A stretch of 64,000 nucleotides of DNA from an uncultured Roseobacter sp. (GCF_947495025.1 NZ_CANLXG010000003.1:186001-250000), one strand, 5' to 3'; numbered from the stretch's first letter, positions 29,471-38,085 are shown. Translations and numbers: made by a program. The notes: generated by a model from the sequence alone, not told the origin.

Positions 29471-31291
29471 ATGTTTCACCTGCCCTTCCCTGTCCGCGAC
29501 GCAAATGCATCCGGCGCTGCCGCTCCGCTGGGCGACCTGCCCGAATGGAACCTCGACGACCTTTATGCCGGCGAGGACGCACCGGAGCTGAAGCGGGACC
29601 TGGACTGGCTGGAGCAGGCCTGCAGCAGTTTTGCAGCGGATTACGAGGGTAAGCTCGCTGATCTGGACGCTCCCGGATTTCTGGACTGTGTGCTGCGACA
29701 GGAAAAGATCAACCAGGTCGCCGGACGGATCATGTCCTACGCCGGCCTGCGGTACTATCAGCTGACCACCGATGCCGGACGCGCCAAATTCATGTCCGAC
29801 CATCAGGAAAAGATCACCAATTTCACCACGCCGCTGGTATTTTTCACGCTCGAGATCAACCGCCTCGACGATGACCATCTGGACGGGCTCTATGCGCAGA
29901 ATGCGGACCTGGCCCGCTACAAACCGGTGTTTGACCGCATCCGCGCGATGAAACCGTATCAGCTCAGTGACGAAATGGAGAAATTCCTGCACGATCTCGG
30001 TGTCGTCGGGGATGCCTGGGAAAGGCTTTTTGACGAAACCATCGCCGGGCTGGAATTCGAGGTGGACGGCGAGCCCCTGAATATCGAAGGCACGCTTAAC
30101 CTGCTGACGGACACGGACCGCGCAAAGCGCGAAGCCGCAGCACGCGAACTGGCGGATGTTTTCGGCAGCAATATCAAAACCTTTGCCCGCGTGCACAACA
30201 CGCAGGCCAAAGAGAAAGAGATCATGGACCGCTGGCGCGGCATGGAGACGCCCCAGACCGGGCGCCACCTGAGCAACCAGGTCGAACCCGAAGTGGTCGA
30301 GGCACTGCGCAACGCGGTTGTCAGCGCCTACCCCAGGCTCGGTCACCGCTATTATGAGCTCAAACGCAAATGGCTCGGGCTCGATGTGATGCAGGTCTGG
30401 GACCGCAACGCGCCGCTGCCGATGGAAGACAACGCGATTGTCGGCTGGGATCAGGCCGAAAAGACCGTGATGGATGCCTATAACGCTTTTGACCCGCGTA
30501 TGGGCGAAATCGCCGCGCCGTTTTTCTCAGACGGCTGGATCGACGCAGGCGTGAAGCCGGGCAAGGCACCGGGTGCTTTCGCGCATCCGACAGTGACGGA
30601 CGTGCATCCCTATGTGATGCTGAACTACCTCGGCAAACCGCGCGATGTGATGACACTGGCGCACGAACTGGGCCACGGTGTGCACCAGGTTCTGGCCGCA
30701 GAACAGGGCGAAATGCTCTCTTCCACGCCCCTGACCCTCGCGGAAACAGCAAGCGTCTTTGGCGAAATGCTGACCTTCCGCAAAATGCTGGATGGTGCGG
30801 AGAGCGATGCGCAGCGCAAAGTGATGCTGGCGGGCAAGGTCGAGGATATGATCAATACCGTGGTCCGGCAGATCGCATTCTACGACTTTGAGTGCAAACT
30901 GCACGAGGCGCGGCGCGGTGGCGAACTGACACCCGATGACATCAACGCGCTGTGGATGAGCGTTCAGGCCGAAAGCCTCGGCCCGGCATTTGAATTCATG
31001 GACGGCTATGAGACCTTCTGGGCCTATATCCCGCACTTCGTGCACTCGCCGTTTTACGTCTACGCCTATGCGTTTGGCGATGGTCTCGTGAACGCGCTCT
31101 ATGCGGTCTATGCCGAGGGCGATGACGGCTTTGAAGACAAATACTTCGAGATGCTCAAAGCGGGAGGGTCAAAGCACCACAAGGAACTGCTGGCACCCTT
31201 CGGGCTTGATGCCTCAGACCCCGCGTTCTGGGACAAGGGTCTGAGCATGATCTCGGGCTTTATCGACGAGCTGGAAGCGATGGAGGGCTAA
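29471..31291 (+). CDS. pepF: Oligoendopeptidase F (M3 family)
   Basis: HELGHGVHQVLA zinc motif (HExxH) and M3B architecture. Confidence 0.95.
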   Translation: MFHLPFPVRDANASGAAAPLGDLPEWNLDDLYAGEDAPELKRDLDWLEQACSSFAADYEGKLADLDAPGFLDCVLRQEKINQVAGRIMSYAGLRYYQLTTDAGRAKFMSDHQEKITNFTTPLVFFTLEINRLDDDHLDGLYAQNADLARYKPVFDRIRAMKPYQLSDEMEKFLHDLGVVGDAWERLFDETIAGLEFEVDGEPLNIEGTLNLLTDTDRAKREAAARELADVFGSNIKTFARVHNTQAKEKEIMDRWRGMETPQTGRHLSNQVEPEVVEALRNAVVSAYPRLGHRYYELKRKWLGLDVMQVWDRNAPLPMEDNAIVGWDQAEKTVMDAYNAFDPRMGEIAAPFFSDGWIDAGVKPGKAPGAFAHPTVTDVHPYVMLNYLGKPRDVMTLAHELGHGVHQVLAAEQGEMLSSTPLTLAETASVFGEMLTFRKMLDGAESDAQRKVMLAGKVEDMINTVVRQIAFYDFECKLHEARRGGELTPDDINALWMSVQAESLGPAFEFMDGYETFWAYIPHFVHSPFYVYAYAFGDGLVNALYAVYAEGDDGFEDKYFEMLKAGGSKHHKELLAPFGLDASDPAFWDKGLSMISGFIDELEAMEG

Positions 31292-32262
31292 CGCCCCGCC
31301 TTCGCGGCCGCAAACGTCATATCCATCATTGCCTGCGTGCCCTTTGAGAATTCAAGCGGGCACGCATAGGGCGCGCCGGTCTGTACGGACCGGCAAAAAG
31401 CCTCGACCTGCAGCACGTACTGATTGACGCCTGGGAACCGCTCGATACGGCGCGCCTGCCCGCCTGTTTCCACAGATATCTCCGCCTGATCGAACACGCC
31501 GGCATTGAACGGGCATGTGACCCGCAGAACGCCCTTGTCCCCGTGAAATACGACTTCCTGGCGGTTAAAGAGCCGCATCGAGACCAGCGCAGAATAGGTA
31601 AACGACGGAAACCGCGCGGCCATCTGCACGAAGGTGTCAACGCCGTTTTCGTAGTCAATATGCGCAAAGGGCACCTCTTCCGGCTCCTCGCCCATCACAA
31701 AACGCGCAGCACCAAACGTATAAACACCGATATCCGGCAGTCCGCCGCCGCCTGCCGCTGCCTGGTTGCGGATATTTCCGGTATCCGCGTTATAATATGA
31801 AAAGACCGCATCAACGTGCCGGACTGCGCCAATAGCACCCTCAGCCACAAGCTCTTTCGCGCGCACAAACTGGGGGTGATGCACGATCATAAAGGCCTCG
31901 GCGGCAAGCAGACCGCTCTTGTCGCGTGCCTCAGTCAGCTCATCGAACTGATCCGCCTGCAAGGTCATCGGCTTTTCGCAAAGCACATGTTTTCCGGCGT
32001 CAAGCGCCCTGAGCGACCATTCCACGTGCAGATGGTTGGGAAGCGGAATATAGACCGCGTCGATGCCCGGATCTGCCAGCACCGCATCATAGCTGTCATG
32101 TACGGTCAGCCCGGGGGCAAACTCCGAAAACGGTGCGGCCTTTGCAGGATCAGACGTGCCAAGGGCGGCCAGATGCGCGCCGCGCGCTGCGTGGATCGCC
32201 GGCCCCATATGATTTGCGGCAAAGTTGGCCGCGCCCAGAATGCCCCAGTTAACGGTTTCCAT
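31288..32262 (-). CDS. Gfo/Idh/MocA family oxidoreductase
   Basis: WGILGAANFAANHMGPAI; VYIPLPNHLHVEWSLRALDAGKHVLCEKPMTL. Confidence 0.93.
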   Translation of the reverse strand: METVNWGILGAANFAANHMGPAIHAARGAHLAALGTSDPAKAAPFSEFAPGLTVHDSYDAVLADPGIDAVYIPLPNHLHVEWSLRALDAGKHVLCEKPMTLQADQFDELTEARDKSGLLAAEAFMIVHHPQFVRAKELVAEGAIGAVRHVDAVFSYYNADTGNIRNQAAAGGGGLPDIGVYTFGAARFVMGEEPEEVPFAHIDYENGVDTFVQMAARFPSFTYSALVSMRLFNRQEVVFHGDKGVLRVTCPFNAGVFDQAEISVETGGQARRIERFPGVNQYVLQVEAFCRSVQTGAPYACPLEFSKGTQAMMDMTFAAAKAGR

Positions 32263-32344
32263 GTGTGATCTCCCGGAGTGTTTGCGCTCACACTAACGGG
32301 TCGCACGGGCCTGTGCGAACGGAAAACCGCAGCGACGTCTGATC

Positions 32345-32614
32345 TTATCTGAGCTGGCTGTCTTTGGAGCCACGACGGTTGATACCGCCCCGGACTTTAT
32401 ACCTGCTGTCCTTTTCCTGCATACAGTCGATGCAGAGTTTGACACCCGGCAATGCCGCACGGCGGGCCTCGGGGATTGGCTCATCGCATTCGGCACAATG
32501 GGTGAGGCTTTCGCCGACAGGCACGCGGCGCGCCTTCATCCGCGCCAGCTCATCGCTTACGGACGCCTCGATCTGTTCGTTTACGGCGCCATCACGCGCC
32601 CAGCCACCAGCCAT
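32345..32614 (-). CDS. DksA/TraR C4-type zinc finger protein
   Basis: CAECDEPIPEARRAALPGVKLCIDCMQ. Confidence 0.87.
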   Translation of the reverse strand: MAGGWARDGAVNEQIEASVSDELARMKARRVPVGESLTHCAECDEPIPEARRAALPGVKLCIDCMQEKDSRYKVRGGINRRGSKDSQLR

Positions 32615-32627
32615 AATGCCCCCGGCA

Positions 32628-32659
32628 AAGAAAAACCTGCCTGCAAGGATGCAGGCAGG
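32628..32659 (-). terminator. Rho-independent terminator of rpoH
   Basis: Minus strand CCTGCCTGCA-TCCT-TGCAGGCAGG (10-bp perfect stem) followed by TTTTTCTTT. Confidence 0.92.
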
Positions 32660-32685
32660 TGTCATATTTCGTCAAGTCCGGCCGG

Positions 32686-33582
32686 TCAGGCGGTCGACAG
32701 CATACCCTTTTCGCGCGCGAGATCCCGCATTTTCTTCTGCAGTTTCTCAAATGCACGCACCTCGATCTGACGGATGCGTTCACGGCTTACATTATATTCG
32801 GCGCTGAGGTCTTCGAGTGTGATGGTCTCGTCTGACAGACGCCGCTGGGTCAGAATGTCCTTTTCGCGGTCATTCAGCACGCCCATGGCCTCGGCCAGCA
32901 GTTCACGCCGCGCGATCAGCTCATCTTTTTCCTCATAGTCCGTGGCCTGATCTGCGTCCTCGTCTTCCAGCCAGTCCTGCCATTGCATGGCACCCTCGCC
33001 TTCGGTTCCGACGGTCGCGTTCAGCGATGCGTCCCCACCGGACATCCGGCGGTTCATCGAAATCACTTCGGCTTCGGTCACGCCCAGATCGGTCGCGATG
33101 CGTTTGACGTTGTCGGGGTGCAGATCACCCTCTTCCAGCGCGCCGATCTTACTCTTGGCCTTGCGCAGGTTGAAAAACAGTTTCTTCTGGCCCGAGGTTG
33201 TGCCCAGCTTTACCAGACTCCACGAACGCAGGATGTATTCCTGGATCGACGCACGGATCCACCACATCGCATAGGTCGCAAGGCGGAAACCCTTTTCAGG
33301 ATCGAACCGTTTCACGGCCTGCATGAGCCCCACATTGGCTTCAGAAATCACCTCGGCCTGCGGCAGACCATAGCCGCGGTATCCCATCGCAATTTTGGCC
33401 GCCAGACGCAGGTGCGACGTGACCATGCGGTGTGCCGCTTCGGTATCCTGCTCCTCGACCCAGCGCTTGGCCAGCATGTATTCCTCCTCAGGCTCCAGCA
33501 GAGGGAACTTGCGGATTTCCTGCATATAGCGGTTGAGACCGCCTTCGGGTGTCGGTGCGGGCAGATTTGCGTAATTTGCCAT
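32686..33582 (-). CDS. rpoH: RNA polymerase sigma factor RpoH (sigma-32)
   Basis: NRYMQEIRKFPLLEPEEEYMLAKRW; GLMQAVKRFDPEKGFRLATYAMWWIRASIQEYILRSWSLVK; C-terminal region 4.2. Confidence 0.96.
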   Translation of the reverse strand: MANYANLPAPTPEGGLNRYMQEIRKFPLLEPEEEYMLAKRWVEEQDTEAAHRMVTSHLRLAAKIAMGYRGYGLPQAEVISEANVGLMQAVKRFDPEKGFRLATYAMWWIRASIQEYILRSWSLVKLGTTSGQKKLFFNLRKAKSKIGALEEGDLHPDNVKRIATDLGVTEAEVISMNRRMSGGDASLNATVGTEGEGAMQWQDWLEDEDADQATDYEEKDELIARRELLAEAMGVLNDREKDILTQRRLSDETITLEDLSAEYNVSRERIRQIEVRAFEKLQKKMRDLAREKGMLSTA

Positions 33583-33612
33583 GGGAGCCTCCCAATGTTT
33601 ACCAGCTTAACA

Positions 33613-33642
33613 TCTATATGGTGTCTGAACCGATCAGTTCAA
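33613..33642 (-). promoter_or_regulatory. Candidate rpoH promoter
   Basis: Minus strand TTGAAC-N18-TATAGA upstream of the rpoH start. Confidence 0.5.
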
Positions 33643-33759
33643 GAAGAGATGCGAACAAAATGTTAACGGGAACACTATGTGCATCCGGTTAAGAAAACAC
33701 TGACACAGAGCGCACCTGTTAACACCTCACGTGGCCGTGCGTTCACGCAGGTTTGCGCT

Positions 33760-34794
33760 TTATTTCAGGGGCAGACGTGCAGTTTCGATCAGATCAGCCA
33801 TGTCTGGCGGTGTGTCAGCCTCAAACCGGACGTTTTCACCGCTGACCGGGTGCTCAAAGCCCAGAACCGCAGCATGCAGTGCCTGTCGCGGAAACTGACG
33901 GATTGCCTCTGTCGCAGCTTCCGAAAGCGCCTTGGCGGGCAGTTTCCGGCGCCCGCCATAGGTCGGATCACCAACAAGCGCATGACCGGCATGGGCCATG
34001 TGAACGCGGATCTGATGGGTGCGCCCGGTTTCCAGCCAGCACTCCATAAGGGCCAGACAAGGCGGCGTGCCAAACCGTTCGACCGTTCTGGCACGGGTCA
34101 CAGCGTGACGACCGGTATCAAACAGCACTGCCTGGCGCTGGCGGTCGGTTTTGTGCCGCGCCAGACGTGTTGTCAGCTTCAGAATGTTCCCTGGCTCAAA
34201 ACTGGTTCCCCTTATGCCGCGAAGGCGCGGGTCACTGGCATCCGGCACACCGTATACCAGCGCCCGGTAATAACGCTCCACAGTGTGGGCCTCGAACTGA
34301 GCGGCAAGGCTCTGGTGGGCCAGATCCGTTTTGGCAACGACCAGCAGCCCTGACGTATCCTTGTCAATCCTGTGCACGATACCCGGGCGTTTCATGCCCC
34401 CCACCCCGGAAAGGTCCGCGCCGCAATGCGCCAGAAGCGCATTGACAAGCGTACCATCCGGCGAACCGGGCGCGGGATGCACGACCATCCCCGCCGGCTT
34501 GTTGATCACAATCAGATCGCCGTCCTCATATACGACATCCAGCGGAATATCCTGTGGCAGGATATGGCTCTCCTGCGCCTCCTCGACACTGATCTCAATG
34601 GCAGCACCCGCGGTTGCACGGGCCCTGGCGTCCTGAACCACAACGCCGTCCACACGCACAGCGCCCTCTGCCAGCAGCTTTGCCAGCCGCGAACGGGACA
34701 GATGCGCCTCCTCTGGCACATCCCGCGCCAGCGCTTTATCAAGACGCGGCGGCGGCATATCGTCGATGGTGAAACGGATCTGACGAAGCGGCAT
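33760..34794 (-). CDS. rluD: RluA/RluD family pseudouridine synthase
   Basis: S4 domain plus GIVHRIDKDTSGLLVVAKTDLAHQSLAAQF; GRTHQIRVHMAHAGHALVGDPTYGG. Confidence 0.93.
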   Translation of the reverse strand: MPLRQIRFTIDDMPPPRLDKALARDVPEEAHLSRSRLAKLLAEGAVRVDGVVVQDARARATAGAAIEISVEEAQESHILPQDIPLDVVYEDGDLIVINKPAGMVVHPAPGSPDGTLVNALLAHCGADLSGVGGMKRPGIVHRIDKDTSGLLVVAKTDLAHQSLAAQFEAHTVERYYRALVYGVPDASDPRLRGIRGTSFEPGNILKLTTRLARHKTDRQRQAVLFDTGRHAVTRARTVERFGTPPCLALMECWLETGRTHQIRVHMAHAGHALVGDPTYGGRRKLPAKALSEAATEAIRQFPRQALHAAVLGFEHPVSGENVRFEADTPPDMADLIETARLPLK

Positions 34795-35104
34795 GGAAAA
34801 TCCTGAGACACAACCGGGCGGGAATACCGCAGAACCTGCGAACCTCCGGTTTCTGAGACGTTTGGTGACGGTGCTGACTGCCACGATGATCGGAGGAGTT
34901 CTACTGATCATTGCGCTGATTGTCATCCGCTTCTATGACCACCCGCCACCTTTGCCTGAAACGATCACACTGCCGGACGGCGCGACAGCCCGGGCCTTTA
35001 CCCGGGGCGACAGCTGGTTTGCGGTCGTGACGACGGATAACCGCATTCTGATTTACGACCGTGTGACAGGCAGCCTGCGCCAGAGCATCGCAATCACTGA
35101 CTGA
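34793..35104 (+). CDS. Conserved single-TM protein (DUF6476-like)
   Basis: One strong TM helix (LVTVLTATMIGGVLLIIALIVIRFYD) and compact C-terminal domain. Confidence 0.75.
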   Translation: MENPETQPGGNTAEPANLRFLRRLVTVLTATMIGGVLLIIALIVIRFYDHPPPLPETITLPDGATARAFTRGDSWFAVVTTDNRILIYDRVTGSLRQSIAITD

Positions 35105-35458
35105 AGCTGCAGCCCGGGAACAGTCCGGTCCAAACCGAATCAAATTTTACTAAAGACGGTTTCCTGCCACGTTTCCGCCCCGATTGGGTGGATTTCCGGC
35201 GATTCAACCGGTTTTCAGACAGGCAACAGATACGCTGAAGCAAACGGTTTGTCCCGTTCAGGCGCATACTTAACCATGTCTGTTTCAACAGTCACGACAG
35301 CCTCGCGCCATTGGTTACCTGCCAGAGACAATGGCTGAAATGGAATGAAATCTGGGCGGCAATGTGGCACAAACATGGCACGGTCGCTGACTTTCCTCGT
35401 GTTTGTGAGGGAGCAGCGGCCGGTTTTCCGGGGTGGGGGCGCACTCTGGGAGTAAGTC

Positions 35459-36067
35459 ATGTCTGGTAAAAGGTTCATTGTTGTACCCGCCGCACTCACA
35501 GCTGCAGTGTTACTGTCGGCCTGTGCGCAAACCAATTCTTCGGTCATAACGCGGGACGCGCAGCTACAGAACGTCCTCGATCTGACACGGGACGAAGACT
35601 GCTGGTTTGACCGCATTGACTATACCTACACCGCCTACCTCCTCGATCGTAAGAACGGCGAAGAGCTGATCGACCGGCTGGTAGAAGCCTGTCCGGGTAT
35701 TGAGGTAAGCTTTGTTGCTGCAGCTGGCCGGTCCGGCACAACCTTCCCAACACCGGACGATGGTCTTCAGCTGGCCAGCGAAGAGCGCGGCAACGAAAGC
35801 GAAGAGCGTGGCCGGCCGGAGCCTGAAAAAACACCTGCAGACACCGGTGGTCCCGAAGGTGGTGCACCTGAGAGCGGTCCATCCGGAGAGACGCCGGGCG
35901 ATAATGGCCCCGAGAGCCCCGAGGGTGACGGCGGCGAGCCCGGCACCGGAGGGGGCTTTGGCGGCGGTAACGGCGGCGGCTCGTCCGGCGACGATGACGG
36001 CAGCGGCGGCGGTAACGGTGGGTCCGGCTCTTCTGGCGGTGGTCAGTCGGGCGGCTTCTCGGGCTGA
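35459..36067 (+). CDS. Putative lipoprotein with Gly/Ser/Pro-rich C-terminal tail
   Basis: Lipobox LLSAC; low-complexity GGGFGGGNGGGSSGDDDGSGGGNGGSGSSGGGQSGGFSG tail; followed by a terminator. Confidence 0.65.
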   Translation: MSGKRFIVVPAALTAAVLLSACAQTNSSVITRDAQLQNVLDLTRDEDCWFDRIDYTYTAYLLDRKNGEELIDRLVEACPGIEVSFVAAAGRSGTTFPTPDDGLQLASEERGNESEERGRPEPEKTPADTGGPEGGAPESGPSGETPGDNGPESPEGDGGEPGTGGGFGGGNGGGSSGDDDGSGGGNGGSGSSGGGQSGGFSG

Positions 36068-36100
36068 CGACCGGCGTTTGGTAACCAGTATCTTGTTGGG

Positions 36101-36132
36101 AAAGGTCCGTTGCTCCGGCAGCGGACCTTTTC
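36101..36132 (+). terminator. Rho-independent terminator
   Basis: GGTCCGTTGC-TCCG-GCAGCGGACC stem (one G-U) flanked by AAA and TTTT. Confidence 0.85.
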
Positions 36133-36195
36133 GTGCGGGCAGCACCAGAGCTGCCGGTCCGAAGAGGGCGATTTACAACAGGGTGCAGTGAGGGG

Positions 36196-36272
36196 TGGTA
36201 CCACCTCCCCGGCTTGAACGGGGGACCTCCTGATCCACAATCAGGCGCTCTAACCAACTGAGCTAAGGCGGC
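36196..36272 (-). tRNA. tRNA-His (GTG)
   Basis: Minus strand GCCGCCTTAGCTCAGTTGGTTAGAGCGCCTGATTGTGGATCAGGAGGTCCCCCGTTCAAGCCGGGGAGGTGGTACCA; complete cloverleaf, anticodon GTG. Confidence 0.97.
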
Positions 36273-36315
36273 ACTGCTCCGGATTTATCGCTCGCTCCCA
36301 AAGATTGCAAGAGGC

Positions 36316-36816
36316 TTAAAACTGATATGTCCAGCTCTGCTCGACCAGATCCTGCCCGAAAGAATGTACAGGCACGGCACTCCCGAGCTGCCAGCCGCGG
36401 TTGCGATAGAGCGCGCAGGCAGCAACATGACTTTCATGGGTCCAGAGCTGCATCCCCGCATACCCACGCGCCTGCGCAAACTCCATACATACCTCCAGAA
36501 GCCGTCGTCCCAGTCCGTGCCCTCGCGCCTCTGGAACGAGCAGGAACAGACGCAGTTTGGCGGTTGTATCGCAGAGCCTGACGCAGAACACTGACCCCAG
36601 TCTTTGATCACCATTGCAGGCAATCCAGCCACGTTCGCAAGTCTCGTCATGTCCGGCGATGAATTCATCCAGAATGCCGGCAACCAGAGCGCCAAAGCTG
36701 CTGTCGAAACCCTCATCGCGCGCATAATGCACCGCATGCTGTTCAACGAGCCAGTCACGGTCTGCTGGCGAAAAGAGTCTGATACCCGGCTGCATCATGG
36801 CAGCAGAAGACAGCAA
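36316..36816 (-). CDS. GNAT family N-acetyltransferase
   Basis: LRLFLLVPEARGHGLGRRLLEVCMEFAQARGYAGMQLWTHESHVAACALYRNRGW. Confidence 0.9.
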   Translation of the reverse strand: MLSSAAMMQPGIRLFSPADRDWLVEQHAVHYARDEGFDSSFGALVAGILDEFIAGHDETCERGWIACNGDQRLGSVFCVRLCDTTAKLRLFLLVPEARGHGLGRRLLEVCMEFAQARGYAGMQLWTHESHVAACALYRNRGWQLGSAVPVHSFGQDLVEQSWTYQF

Positions 36817-36879
36817 TCTGTCTTGCGTTTCAAGAACCTGCGGGGTAGCGATGCTGCCACGCTGAAAAGGAGTGCACCG

Positions 36880-37077
36880 ATGGGTATCGACACAGAACGC
36901 GACATTGAGGCAAACCTCCAGATCGGGCCTACAGACAAGGGCATGGTGCGGATTTACGTCGAAGCGGACGGCGTTGAAATTCCTATGGATTTTGCCCCCG
37001 ACGACGCCGAGGAGATTGCCGAGGAAATTTCAGCTGCTGCGGCCCGCGCACGGCGCGCGTCCGGCGGACGCAATTAA
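36880..37077 (+). CDS. Small conserved protein (DUF6324-like)
   Basis: 66-aa ORF MGIDTERDIEANLQIGPTDKGMVRIYVEADGVEIPMDFAPDDAEEIAEEISAAAARARRASGGRN. Confidence 0.7.
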   Translation: MGIDTERDIEANLQIGPTDKGMVRIYVEADGVEIPMDFAPDDAEEIAEEISAAAARARRASGGRN

Positions 37078-37532
37078 CCGCGCTGGCTTTCCATGTCCGG
37101 GTCACGAAGGGCGTGCAGCCGCCGTGCTGCTGTTGTGGCGATTTTGTGGGTCAGCACCTTGCGGCGCGGCGCTTTGAGCCGTGTTTCGGGTCCCATGCGG
37201 ATCACTTCCGCCCCATAGGCGTCACCGATGATAAGACCGGTTTCCTCTGGCAGCAGATCGGTCGGAAAATTCTCGTCGACCGCCCAGAAGAACCGGTCGC
37301 ACCATTCGAGGTAGCCTGACCACTTTCTGTCGGAACAAAAATCTGCCCGGGATGACTTGCATTCAACAATCCAGATTTCGCCCGACGGGCCAAGGCCGAT
37401 GACATCCACACGCAGCCCGCGCGCAGGCACAAGCTCCTCAACACTGACGAAACCATAGCTGGACAAAAGGCGCGCCGTACCACGCGCCAGTAATTGTCCG
37501 GGTTGAAAGATTTTCAGATCGTCGTGCACCAT
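37074..37532 (-). CDS. mmcB: MmcB family DNA repair protein
   Basis: LIGLGPSGEIWIVECKSSRADFCSDRKWSGYLEWCDRFFWAVDENFPTDLLPEETGLIIGDAYGAEVIR: nuclease-like ECKSS fold. Confidence 0.87.
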   Translation of the reverse strand: MVHDDLKIFQPGQLLARGTARLLSSYGFVSVEELVPARGLRVDVIGLGPSGEIWIVECKSSRADFCSDRKWSGYLEWCDRFFWAVDENFPTDLLPEETGLIIGDAYGAEVIRMGPETRLKAPRRKVLTHKIATTAARRLHALRDPDMESQRG

Positions 37533-37543
37533 CAGGGAAATAT

Positions 37544-37558
37544 GAACATTACGTGAAC
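37544..37558 (-). promoter_or_regulatory. LexA-type SOS box upstream of mmcB
   Basis: Minus strand GTTCACGTAATGTTC = GTTC-N7-GTTC, the alphaproteobacterial LexA consensus, starting 12 bp upstream of the mmcB start codon. Confidence 0.85.
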
Positions 37559-37586
37559 ATCACGCAAGAATATTCTTGTCACCGGT

Positions 37587-37805
37587 GGTCTGTGGCTATT
37601 GCCCCGGGGGCAGATGCTGCCTAAGTACTCTTCAGACGGGTGCTGCTTCTCTCGTGACTGGTTACGTTCCAGTGGCCTTAAGCAAATCCGAGGGAGTTGG
37701 CTCTGTCCTGGCCCTGGTCAGGTTACCTGGCGCCCACCTGTATATACAGGTCCTCGGGAACAAAGAACCAAACGGTTACAGCGGGCCCGTCGCTTCCGCC
37801 AGACC
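37587..37805 (+). ncRNA. Candidate large structured RNA, possibly 6S RNA-like
   Basis: Nested complementary segments GGTCTG/CAGACC, GACGGG/CCCGTC, GCTG/CAGC, CCGAGG/CCTCGG, with CCTGTATATACAGG inside; segment GGTTACAGC resembles the 3' part of 6S RNA. Confidence 0.45.
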
Positions 37806-37828
37806 CGTATACTGGATAACCGGACGCT

Positions 37829-37942
37829 TCAGCGTCTGTTAAGCGGATGTCTTTTCTGTTCGACGCGCACCGGTATCAGCAGTTCGTCGTGCTGTGGGCG
37901 GGCAAAGAGCCGGTCGATCATACGCGCAAGAAATTCAAACAT
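37829..37942 (-). CDS. Small 37-aa protein, not in the supplied ORF track
   Basis: ATG with SD AAGGAGAT 7 nt upstream; translates MFEFLARMIDRLFARPQHDELLIPVRVEQKRHPLNRR*. Confidence 0.6.
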   Translation of the reverse strand: MFEFLARMIDRLFARPQHDELLIPVRVEQKRHPLNRR

Positions 37943-38085
37943 TACCCATCTCCTTTGCAAATAAGATGGCATCTGGACCTGGATTGTCCAGTGCATACCT
38001 TTCCAAATTGTGAATTCCGCGACACTTTGCGCAGGTGGCAGGCTTCATTACACCAGAAGTTGCGATAAAAAGGACAGGTTCCCCC

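Noticed and set aside
28291-29472. 393-aa minus-strand ORF
   Set aside because: Antisense to the DNA ligase end and amidohydrolase, both with clear motifs.
35940-36060. Apparent tandem GGCGGC DNA repeats
   Set aside because: Explained by the Gly-rich tail codons of the lipoprotein; not an independent repeat element.
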